Of a DNA stretch of 7,621 bases, positions 1-5,949 are shown in pieces. Within the stretch, counting starts at the first letter, position 1; each line of letters begins with the position of its first letter. The position numbers and the translations under genes are program-made. The notes below the pieces were generated by a model that worked only from the letters and a program-made list of their open reading frames with translations, made no database searches and was not told the origin of the DNA. Source of the DNA: Verrucomicrobiota bacterium (GTDB lineage: Bacteria > Verrucomicrobiota > Verrucomicrobiia > Chthoniobacterales > UBA6821); contig VHCR01000062.1 of the NCBI GenBank assembly GCA_016871655.1, forward strand, positions 1 to 7,621. Reading direction: 5' to 3'.

Positions 1-116
1 GTTTGAACGAGGGGGAGAGGGAAACGGTCATTGCCTATGAGGCTCTCAACCCGTATCCTCTCTCTACTCTACCAGCAGTGAATAGCCACAAAAGAACACA
101 AAAAAAGAAAAAATGA
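1..116 (+). CDS. 3' end of an unrecognised plus-strand gene (partial)
   Basis: Reading from base 3, 37 codons run without a stop to TGA at 114-116. The translated end reads ETVIAYEALNPYPLSTLP, which looks like ordinary protein, followed by a basic tail (SHKRTQKKKK). The tail is encoded by a CACAAAAGAACACAAAA stretch, the same type of repeat word that encodes the tails of the bCerS and CerR genes in this window. The gene would converge on the porin gene, with a long palindrome between them. The start and most of the protein lie outside the window, so no function can be given. The open frame is short enough to arise by chance; the protein-like composition and the repeated tail pattern are the only support. 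Confidence 0.4.
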   Translation, partial: LNEGERETVIAYEALNPYPLSTLPAVNSHKRTQKKKK

Positions 117-128
117 AAACGATGCGAA

Positions 129-273
129 AAACTGCTTTAGAAATTCGCTGCTGGAGATGCAGGACAAGGAGCGAGAAGCACAGACGAGGAGTGTATATGG
201 AATACTCGACGAAGGCGAGCATCGCAGCGACGCAGTCCTCTGCGCTCCAGCAGTAGAATTTATGAGGCAGTTT
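129..273. terminator. 145-bp imperfect palindrome between convergent genes, probable bidirectional terminator
   Basis: The outer arms, 129-156 and 245-273, are near-complementary: both carry AAACTGC, an A/T-rich AATTC block and CTGCTGGAG when read inward. Pairing continues more loosely inside, for example GCAGGAC at 159-165 against GTCCTCTGC near 235-243, and GAGTGTAT against ATACTC at the centre. The element begins 12 bp after the stop of the plus-strand partial gene and its far edge enters the porin stop codon (272-274). On the minus strand the hairpin is followed by a T-rich run (about 100-128), as expected of an intrinsic terminator. The length and GC-rich interior with repeated GACGA/GCGAG words are unusual for a simple terminator and would also fit a dispersed palindromic repeat. 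Confidence 0.6.
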
Positions 274-1798
274 AAAACGTAATCCCAACCTGTGCTCCTA
301 GCACCAACGCATTAGGAATATGCCCCGTTCCTCCAGGATTGACGATGTATTGAAGGTCAGGCTGGACGTAGAAGAAGCGAGTCAAGTTAATGCGATAACC
401 AAACTCAGAAACCATTTCATAAATAGGATCTCCTAACCCTTGACTTTCTTGACTAGATTGATAGGAAGGACTAAACCCACCAAAACCAAGACCAAAAATG
501 GTGCTGTCATTAACACGTCCAGGAATAAGCCCTTGGTAGATGCAGCCTCCTTTGGCCTGATAGGTCAAAATGGAAATGCTTGCTTCGGGCGAATAGGCTA
601 GCTCTGTCCAGAGGATAAGGCCAGCTTCAGTCAATGGATTAGGACGATAAACCATCTGGTCGGCATGAAGATAAAAAGCATAAGCATTATCAAGGTTAGA
701 ACTACTCGTGAATTGAGCAGTTCCGGCCGTGGTGTAATACGCGCCCCAAAAATAATGTCCGGGCAATTTTTTCAATTTAGAAATATCAACAGGATCTTTA
801 AAATTCTTATTTGAAAACTCATCTTTTTTGTCTGAAGAGGTAGTATCACTATTGCAATAATCAAAAATTGAACAGCTTCCTGGTCTGCAAAATTCAGGAT
901 TCCAGCTGTATTGAGCAAACATGGAGACACCGTCATCGGGATAAAAATTCCAATTTAATCCGTTAAGAGAGTTGATCGTAGCTTGGTAAACGCCATAACG
1001 GAGATCTGTGTCACGAGTGAGGCGAAGTTTGACTCGACTTCCCCAGCTGGCATTCGGACTCCAAGTTGTTTTCATGTTAGTTGGAGCAGCTTGAAGACTT
1101 CCAACATAGTTCCAAAGGAGAGGGGAGTTATCAAATTCATCCATGGCGCAGCAGCGGCCAAAAATCCAGTTAATACGACCATCCCAAATATCTTGGTTCC
1201 AATAGAGGTTAACCCATTTTATCGTTTGCCCACCGACAATGCCATTGACTGTAAATTGATTACCAATGTGATTAACTGAAGAAAGGTTTTCTTGCCATCC
1301 TCCATCCTGTTGCATCGCACTCATCACGAAGCGGCCTCCTTTCCATCCAAACAATTTTTCTGTTTCAATCAAAAGCGACAGAGAAATGTTATCAGCATAG
1401 GCAAACGTTTGACTATTTCCACCGACGGGATTACCGAGAAAGAGGCCCGTGTATACGGTGGAAAAGTCGAACCCATGTTCGTGCAAAAAATCGCGAGGTC
1501 CAAACCAGTTGCCAGAGGCATATTGAAGTTCCTTCACCGTATGCGGCATCGCAGGCATCGGTTGGAAGGCTGAAATTTTTTGCTGTTGCGGAGAATTAGG
1601 ATCAAAAATTTCAGTGATCAATTCATCGTCCTCTGTCTCTTCCAGGCTGAGAGCCTTGAATGCCGTGGTCAATGTTCGTAATCCTCGTATTCTCTGGTGC
1701 TGCTCTGGCATTGGAGTTGCAGTTACATTCAGATCAGTCGTTGTTGTTTGATCTGGACTGAGGACCGTGGCCATGAGCAGGGCGAAGGGTAGGATCAT
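272..1798 (-). CDS. OprB-family carbohydrate-selective porin, outer membrane
   Basis: The 508-residue product resembles OprB-type carbohydrate-selective porins. The recognisable stretch begins near residue 96 (GNWFGPRDFLHEHGFDF), continues through YTGLFLGNPVGG and an FGWKGGRF/QQDGG block, and ends in a Phe-terminated strand (GAQVGITF), the usual signal for beta-barrel assembly. Such proteins form sugar-permeable channels in the outer membrane. Residues 2-14 are hydrophobic and probably a short signal peptide, though the expected basic residues before it are missing. Residues about 20-90 look like a linker and could sit in the periplasm. Six cysteines (216, 217, 304, 309, 315, 419) are many for a porin. 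The ATG at 1798 has no clear Shine-Dalgarno, and upstream in the same frame there is a stop before any other standard start. The gene is monocistronic by position. The substrate cannot be told from sequence. Confidence 0.85.
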   Translation of the reverse strand: MILPFALLMATVLSPDQTTTTDLNVTATPMPEQHQRIRGLRTLTTAFKALSLEETEDDELITEIFDPNSPQQQKISAFQPMPAMPHTVKELQYASGNWFGPRDFLHEHGFDFSTVYTGLFLGNPVGGNSQTFAYADNISLSLLIETEKLFGWKGGRFVMSAMQQDGGWQENLSSVNHIGNQFTVNGIVGGQTIKWVNLYWNQDIWDGRINWIFGRCCAMDEFDNSPLLWNYVGSLQAAPTNMKTTWSPNASWGSRVKLRLTRDTDLRYGVYQATINSLNGLNWNFYPDDGVSMFAQYSWNPEFCRPGSCSIFDYCNSDTTSSDKKDEFSNKNFKDPVDISKLKKLPGHYFWGAYYTTAGTAQFTSSSNLDNAYAFYLHADQMVYRPNPLTEAGLILWTELAYSPEASISILTYQAKGGCIYQGLIPGRVNDSTIFGLGFGGFSPSYQSSQESQGLGDPIYEMVSEFGYRINLTRFFYVQPDLQYIVNPGGTGHIPNALVLGAQVGITF

Positions 1799-1876
1799 AT
1801 ATTTGCAGAGTTAAATTGAATAGTGATTACTGCGATGTTGAATATTGCAATTTATTTCATAACTATTGAAAGAGTA

Positions 1877-1882
1877 ATTATA
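1877..1882 (-). promoter_or_regulatory. Candidate -10 box for the porin gene
   Basis: On the minus strand a perfect TATAAT lies about 80 nt upstream of the porin ATG, within the AT-rich gap 1799-2010. No convincing -35 hexamer is seen at 16-18 nt spacing. In such AT-rich DNA the match could be chance, so this is a weak call. It implies a leader of roughly 70 nt. Confidence 0.3.
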
Positions 1883-1940
1883 AAATAATTAAACGCTAAT
1901 GGCCTAACAGACAAATTTGCCGACTGCAATAAAAAAATGG

Positions 1941-1959
1941 AAAAACTTCAAAAGTTTTT
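1941..1959. other. AT-rich hairpin in the porin/tRNA gap
   Basis: AAAAACTT (1941-1948) can pair with AAGTTTTT (1952-1959) around a CAA loop, followed by further T residues. It looks the same on both strands. No gene ends into it on the plus strand, and on the minus strand it lies upstream of the probable porin promoter, so no terminator role is evident. The remainder of the gap shows nothing beyond AT-rich DNA. Confidence 0.3.
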
Positions 1960-2010
1960 TTAAAGATTGATTTAGAATTAACTCCGACTTACCCTTCTTT
2001 CTTCCATTAC

Positions 2011-2085
2011 GCGCGGTTAGCTCAGCGGTAGAGCACTACACTGACACTGTAGGGGTCGGCAGTTCGAACCTGCCATCGCGCACCA
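2011..2085 (+). tRNA. tRNA-Val (GAC anticodon)
   Basis: The cloverleaf is complete by eye. The seven-pair acceptor stem joins GCGCGGT (2011-2017) to ATCGCGC (2075-2081) with one G-T pair. The D stem is GCTC/GAGC, the anticodon stem CTACA/TGTAG has loop CTGACAC, and the T stem GGCAG/CTGCC encloses TTCGAAC. The anticodon GAC (2043-2045) reads GUC and GUU valine codons. The 3' CCA (2083-2085) is encoded in the DNA. The gene stands alone between the porin and the ceramide operon and points opposite to both. Confidence 0.97.
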
Positions 2086-2086
2086 T

Positions 2087-2107
2087 TCTGGCTGCCGCGC
2101 AGCCAGA
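2087..2107 (+). terminator. Hairpin just after tRNA-Val, probable terminator
   Basis: TCTGGCTGC (2087-2095) pairs perfectly with GCAGCCAGA (2099-2107) around a CGC loop, starting two bases after the tRNA CCA. The nine-pair GC-rich stem is followed by GTTTGAGTTCTGCAGTTTGA, which has short T runs but no continuous T tract, so termination efficiency is uncertain. The core CTGC-loop-GCAG recurs in hairpins at 3514-3528 and 7228-7243. Confidence 0.5.
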
Positions 2108-2140
2108 GTTTGAGTTCTGCAGTTTGAGTTTGAGTTATAA

Positions 2141-2352
2141 GAATTCACTACAAAGAACACACAAAAATTTTTTATAAAAAATTTTAAAGCTTTGAGAATG
2201 ACGAGCGCAGATGAGCTTGAAGGTTCGAAGACTTGGAATCATGGAAAGTTAAAAAACGGATTCAATTTTTAACATTTAGATTTTTTTTATAAAAAAATCT
2301 TTTGTATTCTTTGTGTGCGGCGTAGCAGCTTTGTGATTTTTGTGGTGAATTG
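2141..2352. repeat. Inverted pair of TTCACCACAAAG-type repeat modules with AT palindromes
   Basis: The left module (2141-2190, plus orientation) begins GAATTCACTACAAAGAACAC and runs into a perfect 22-bp AT palindrome at 2164-2185. The right module (2278-2352, minus orientation) has the same order: a TTCACCACAAA word, a GAATACAAAAG word, then a near-perfect palindrome of T and A runs around 2278-2300. The two face each other across about 87 bp without visible features. The right copy lies inside the 3' end of cerR and supplies its last 25 or so codons and stop. The inverted arrangement could form a large hairpin at the end of the operon transcript and may act as its terminator. Confidence 0.55.
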
Positions 2353-3346
2353 CTTTCTTACAGTGAGTAAGCCATTCGTTTGTCTCCTCAAGCGTCTCAC
2401 GCAACGTTTTTTCTGGCTTCCACTCGAAGTGTATTTGAAAAAGAGTGCCATCAGCAACCCAACGTTGAGGTAGAATTTCTTTAATGCGATCGGGTCCGAG
2501 GCTCTGCAGAGGTTGATGTAGAGCTGGAATCCGATCGACAATGAGGGAGACCAATTGCAATAAAAAATGAGGTAGTCGAAGAGTGAGCCCTCGTTTTTTT
2601 AAGACATCTGCTGTTGTTTGAATCAGCTCGAGGTCGGTTATCGATTGAGGATTAGTCACAAAATAGGGAAAAGGAGAAAATTTTTTCCAATCAACACTTG
2701 CTGCGAGCAAGAGCGCTTCACAAAGGTCATCGACTGAAATCCAACTATATTCTTTTGGCTTTACCCCTGGCTTCATTCGGAATGGAGAGGAAGCCATTTG
2801 AAAAAGTGGAATTGTTGCTGTATCGCGCGGTCCAAGGATGATGGGAGGGCGAATGATGAGAAGACGCTCTGCATAATGATCGCGCAGCTTTTGCTCCATC
2901 GCTAATTTTGATTCGCCATACCACGAGACGGGAGAAGATTGATGTTCATGCTGACGTACAGGATGTACTGACGGGGTTGGGCCAGCCGCTGAAAGGGAGG
3001 AGAGAACAAGGAAGCGTGTTCTTTTGGGAAGCTGTGCAAAAAGTTGTAACGTCCCGTCGACATGTGTTTCAAAATAATTTTTTTTCTCGCGCGAAAAAGT
3101 CAGCCCAGCGCAATGAATGACCAGATCAGGCTCTGGAGCTTCTTCCAAATCCCAAATATTATTTTTGACGGAGCAAAGATGCACGTTCTCTGGAAGTCTC
3201 TTAATTCCTTCCTCCGCGAGCTGTGATAAAAATTTTTCTTTGCTACGAACGGGAAGGATAATTTCAGACCATGTTGGATCTTGTAAAACGCGTAACAACA
3301 AATTGCGTCCGACAAAACCCGTAGAGCCAGTTAGTAAGAGATTCAC
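2276..3346 (-). CDS. cerR: NAD(P)-dependent epimerase/dehydratase, probable ceramide reductase
   Basis: This 356-residue extended short-chain dehydrogenase has the Rossmann nucleotide loop TGSTGFVG at residues 6-13, a Ser-rich catalytic strand (LSSLSAAGP, 115-123), the YxxxK pair Tyr143/Lys147 in YGESKLAMEQ, and RPPIILGP at 166-173. Family membership alone does not give the substrate. The role rests on position: it follows spt and bcerS, matching the trio in Caulobacter, where CerR reduces the 3-keto group of the N-acylated intermediate to ceramide. It is probably cytosolic or inner-membrane-associated. The start is GTG at 3346, forced by the Rossmann strand beginning at residue 2; no clear Shine-Dalgarno is seen. 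Residues from about 332 onward (IHHKNHK...HTKNTKDFF) are encoded by an intergenic repeat and are unlikely to belong to the fold. The gene is separated from bcerS by a 221-nt repeat-filled gap. Alternative: a sugar-nucleotide or sterol-type dehydrogenase. Confidence 0.75.
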   Translation of the reverse strand: MNLLLTGSTGFVGRNLLLRVLQDPTWSEIILPVRSKEKFLSQLAEEGIKRLPENVHLCSVKNNIWDLEEAPEPDLVIHCAGLTFSREKKNYFETHVDGTLQLFAQLPKRTRFLVLSSLSAAGPTPSVHPVRQHEHQSSPVSWYGESKLAMEQKLRDHYAERLLIIRPPIILGPRDTATIPLFQMASSPFRMKPGVKPKEYSWISVDDLCEALLLAASVDWKKFSPFPYFVTNPQSITDLELIQTTADVLKKRGLTLRLPHFLLQLVSLIVDRIPALHQPLQSLGPDRIKEILPQRWVADGTLFQIHFEWKPEKTLRETLEETNEWLTHCKKAIHHKNHKAATPHTKNTKDFFIKKI

Positions 3347-3375
3347 AGGAATGGAAGAAGTGATGAAAGAAAAAA

Positions 3376-3597
3376 GAATTCACCACAAAGAAGCTTTTTG
3401 AGAAGATGGAAGATAGAAGATGGAAGATGGAAGTCGAGGCCTTCGGCAAGATTTTAAAGCTAGAAGATAGTTATATTTTCAGTAACAATTCTGAGTCGCT
3501 TGTCTTCAAAATTGTCTGCGAAGCAGACCACAACTCCTATCTTCCATCTTCTATCTCCCATCTTCAATTATTCTTTGTGATCCTTGTGGTGAATTTC
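3376..3597. repeat. Composite inverted-repeat element A between bcerS and cerR
   Basis: The left arm contains GAATTCACCACAAAG (3376-3390), then a run of GGAAGATA-type units (about 3402-3433) and AAGTCGAGGCC (3431-3441). The right arm, read on the minus strand, has the same three parts in the same order: GAAATTCACCACAAGG (3597-3582), GAAGATGGGAGATAGAAG-type units (about 3566-3537), then a GGAGTTGTGG word. A perfect 6-bp-stem hairpin GTCTGC-GAA-GCAGAC is at 3514-3528. The middle (about 3455-3510) is unremarkable. The element fills the gap between the bcerS and cerR coding regions and enters the 3' end of bcerS. Transcribed RNA could fold into a long hairpin and reduce or stabilise the cerR portion of the message. 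A MITE-like origin is possible but no target-site duplication could be settled. Confidence 0.6.
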
Positions 3598-4740
3598 TTT
3601 CTCAAAAATCTGATATGTTTTATCGCGATGACCGTTCATGAGTTCGGCTCCTTCCAAAATTTCCGTGTTGTTGGCTTCGACCCAAGAGACCTCGGAGCGC
3701 TGATATTTAGCCTTAGTGCGAACGTAAGCTTCATAAAACAAAAGGGCACTTAATCCTTTGTCTCGATACTCAGGATCAACACCGAGAACGCAGAGTCGAG
3801 CAGCGGTTGGTCTCTGAAATTGAATCCTCAAGGCCATTTCTAAAAAGCGTAAGATTCCCTTCCGTCCACGTGATGCGTGAAAGAGCTCATTCATGTTTGG
3901 GAGGGAGAGGCTAAAGGCAACATCACGTCCATCAGCTTGCGCAAAGAGGATCAAGCTCGGATCAGCAATCGCTTTTAAATCATCGGCAGCATGGAGGAGT
4001 TCATCAAGTGACATTGGATAAAATCCCCAGTTACGATCGAGGGTTCTGTTGTAAAGGCGATGAATGATTTCCATTTCCTTTTTTAAATTTTTCATGTCAA
4101 TGCTGCGAATGGAAATGTTATTTCGCTTTTTTAATCGAGTAACGATTTTATTCACCCGCTCAGGCGTCTCTTGCTGAAGAGGAACCATCCAAGAATAGAG
4201 GGTCCGAACTGGCTCTAGACCTGCAGCGCGATAGAGAGACTCATAGTAAGCAGGATTCCATGGCATCGAGATGAAAGAGGGAGTCTCAAATCCTTCAGTC
4301 AAAACTCCACAATCATCATTGATCGATGGATTGTAGGGACCTCGCAGGGAAGTCATCCCTTCTTTTTTGACAATCTTGGCAACGGCGTCTACTAAAGCTT
4401 TCGCGATGGCAGCATCATTAATACAGTCAAAAAATCCAAAAAATCCAACTTGGTCTTTGTTGTAGTTGTTGTGAGAGCGGTTGATGATTGCTGCAATCCG
4501 GCCGACAGGTTTTCCTTTTTTAAAAGCAATCAACGGTGTGATGGAGCCATGTTGCTTACAAAAAGCGCCGTTCGGTTCAATTAATTTCACAACGCTTCCT
4601 GGAAAAGGAGGCGTAAAACACGGCTCCTTCGCATGGAGGAGCTCGGGAATGTTTTCAAAAAGTTTTCTATCTGTCTTGCTCTTGCAAGGCAAAATCGAAA
4701 ATGTTGCGTCGTCGGCCTGGTTGTGTGTATGCAGGATCAT
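3568..4740 (-). CDS. bcerS: GNAT-like acyltransferase, probable bacterial ceramide synthase (YghO-type)
   Basis: The 390-residue product belongs to the YghO-like family related to GNAT acyltransferases. Its signature is GPYNPSINDDCGVLTEGF at residues 134-151, with an N-terminal segment typical of the family (KSKTDRKLFENIP, about 20-32) and a C-terminal acyltransferase half with LGVDPEYRDKGLSALLFYE (319-337) and SWVEANNTEILEGAELMNG (352-370). The Caulobacter member is the bacterial ceramide synthase that N-acylates 3-ketosphinganine, and the adjoining spt gene supports that reading. ATG 4740 is preceded by AGGA seven bases upstream and lies inside spt, so the two genes overlap by 74 nt and are probably translationally coupled. 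A shorter start would cut the conserved N terminus. The last eight residues (IHHKDHKE) and the stop come from repeat element A. Acyl-donor choice cannot be inferred. No membrane segment is apparent. Confidence 0.8.
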   Translation of the reverse strand: MILHTHNQADDATFSILPCKSKTDRKLFENIPELLHAKEPCFTPPFPGSVVKLIEPNGAFCKQHGSITPLIAFKKGKPVGRIAAIINRSHNNYNKDQVGFFGFFDCINDAAIAKALVDAVAKIVKKEGMTSLRGPYNPSINDDCGVLTEGFETPSFISMPWNPAYYESLYRAAGLEPVRTLYSWMVPLQQETPERVNKIVTRLKKRNNISIRSIDMKNLKKEMEIIHRLYNRTLDRNWGFYPMSLDELLHAADDLKAIADPSLILFAQADGRDVAFSLSLPNMNELFHASRGRKGILRFLEMALRIQFQRPTAARLCVLGVDPEYRDKGLSALLFYEAYVRTKAKYQRSEVSWVEANNTEILEGAELMNGHRDKTYQIFEKEIHHKDHKE

Positions 4741-5926
4741 CGAAGGTTCCTAGTTCACGGGCTAATTTTGTAAAGATTTCTAAAATGAAATCGAGATCTT
4801 TTTCGCTGTGCGTTGACATGAAGCTGGTCCGCACAATTGCTTCTCCGTAGCGCACAGCAGGGTAAATGGCTGGAGTCGCAAAAATCCCTTCATCAAAGAG
4901 TCGCTGTGAAAAAGCGAAGGCCTTGGCTTCACTTCCAATCAAAATAGGAACGATCGGTGTTTGCGTCGAGCCAATGTTAAACCCAATCGATTTGAAACCT
5001 GCGTGCATTTTGTGGGTGTTTTTCCACAGCTGATCAATCCGTTCTGGCTCGCTCTGCATGATTTCAAGAGCCTTGAGGACGCCTCCGACGACGGCAGGAG
5101 CAAGAGCTGCTGTGAAAATTAAACAGCGCGCTTTGTGCTTTAAAAATTCAATCATCTCGCGAGAGCCAGCGATAAAACCGCCCATCGAGCCGAGTGATTT
5201 TGAAAAAGTTCCCATGACAATCTCAACGTCATCATTCACACCAAAGTGATGGACCGTGCCGCGGCCTTGTGGTCCCAAAACGCCAAGCGAATGAGCTTCG
5301 TCAACATACATGACGCCGCCATATTCTTTGCTGACTTCAATCATTGCAGGAAGATCGGCAATGTCTCCCGACATGCTAAAGACACCGTCCATGACGACTA
5401 ATTTTCCGGCATTTGCCGGGAGGCGCTTGAGGCGATTTCGAAGAGCAGCAGCGGAGTTGTGTCGATAGGGGACGAGGCGCGCTTCAGAAGTTTGGCATCC
5501 TTCGATGATGCTAGCGTGATTTTCACGATCGCAGAGGATGGCATCTTCCGCTTCTGTCAACGCCGTGAGCGCTCCCTGATTGGCAAAAAATCCGGTCGAA
5601 AAAAGAAGAACAGCTTCTCGCTGTAAAAAATCAGCCAATGCTTCCTCAAGTTGTTCGTGCAAGCTGATCGTTCCATTGAGCAGGCGAGAGCCAGTGCATC
5701 CTGCGCCAAAACGACGAGTTGCTGCACAGGCAGCTTCTATGACGCGAGGATCTTGGGCAAGGCCAAGATAGTTGTTGGAACCGATCATGATCTTCTTCTT
5801 GCCTTCGCAGATCACATGATTACCTTCGCTGTCATCAATACGTCGAAAGTAAGGGTAGAATCCTTGGGCACGTGCATCTTTCGCGTCATGATACTCGCGG
5901 CATTTTTTGAAAATATCTTTGGCCAT
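4667..5926 (-). CDS. spt: Alpha-oxoamine synthase, probable serine palmitoyltransferase
   Basis: This 419-residue PLP enzyme of the alpha-oxoamine synthase family (fold type I) catalyses decarboxylative condensation of an amino acid with an acyl thioester. Visible features are IMIGSNNYLGL (46-56), a glycine-rich FGAGCTGSRLLNGT (73-86), His137 in DRENHAS for cofactor stacking, Asp180, DEAHSLGVLG (209-218) with Asp209 and His212, and the Schiff-base Lys243 in GTFSKSLGSMGGF. GTFSKS with GGF favours serine palmitoyltransferase over 8-amino-7-oxononanoate synthase (BioF) or 2-amino-3-ketobutyrate ligase, which usually have GTLGKA. An Arg366-containing segment (IVRTSFMSTHSEKDLD) follows. The product would be 3-ketosphinganine, the first step of sphingolipid synthesis, in the cytosol. 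The gene begins 23 nt after the glycosyltransferase stop and has no clear Shine-Dalgarno. Its last 25 codons overlap bcerS in another frame. It has full family length and no missing key residue. Confidence 0.85.
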   Translation of the reverse strand: MAKDIFKKCREYHDAKDARAQGFYPYFRRIDDSEGNHVICEGKKKIMIGSNNYLGLAQDPRVIEAACAATRRFGAGCTGSRLLNGTISLHEQLEEALADFLQREAVLLFSTGFFANQGALTALTEAEDAILCDRENHASIIEGCQTSEARLVPYRHNSAAALRNRLKRLPANAGKLVVMDGVFSMSGDIADLPAMIEVSKEYGGVMYVDEAHSLGVLGPQGRGTVHHFGVNDDVEIVMGTFSKSLGSMGGFIAGSREMIEFLKHKARCLIFTAALAPAVVGGVLKALEIMQSEPERIDQLWKNTHKMHAGFKSIGFNIGSTQTPIVPILIGSEAKAFAFSQRLFDEGIFATPAIYPAVRYGEAIVRTSFMSTHSEKDLDFILEIFTKLARELGTFDDPAYTQPGRRRNIFDFALQEQDR

Positions 5927-5949
5927 TGCGGGAAAATAAAGAGGTCACT

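Noticed and set aside
64..288. Minus-strand 74-codon open frame across the palindrome
   Set aside because: It consists of the palindrome and T-rich flank read backwards, overlaps the porin end, and has no protein-like pattern beyond repeat translation.
983..1573. Two plus-strand open frames within the porin gene
   Set aside because: They are antisense shadows of a well-supported porin with consistent family motifs.
2011..2085. tRNA-Val as an integration site for a mobile island
   Set aside because: No integrase gene and no second copy of the tRNA 3' end were seen in the window.
3402..3433. CRISPR-like array from the GGAAGATA repeats
   Set aside because: Units are 7-8 bp, directly abutting, without spacers, and occur inverted; this is a minisatellite-type run, not a CRISPR.
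3406..3753. Plus-strand 115-codon open frame over element A and the end of bcerS
   Set aside because: It is made of repeat units and the antisense of bcerS; no start signal or recognisable domain.
4667..5926. BioF (8-amino-7-oxononanoate synthase) or KBL instead of Spt
   Set aside because: The lysine loop is GTFSKS...GGF rather than GTLGKA, no biotin or threonine-degradation gene is nearby, and the next two genes fit ceramide synthesis.
5927..5949. Promoter between the glycosyltransferase and spt
   Set aside because: Only 23 bp with no -10 or -35 match; read-through from upstream is simpler.
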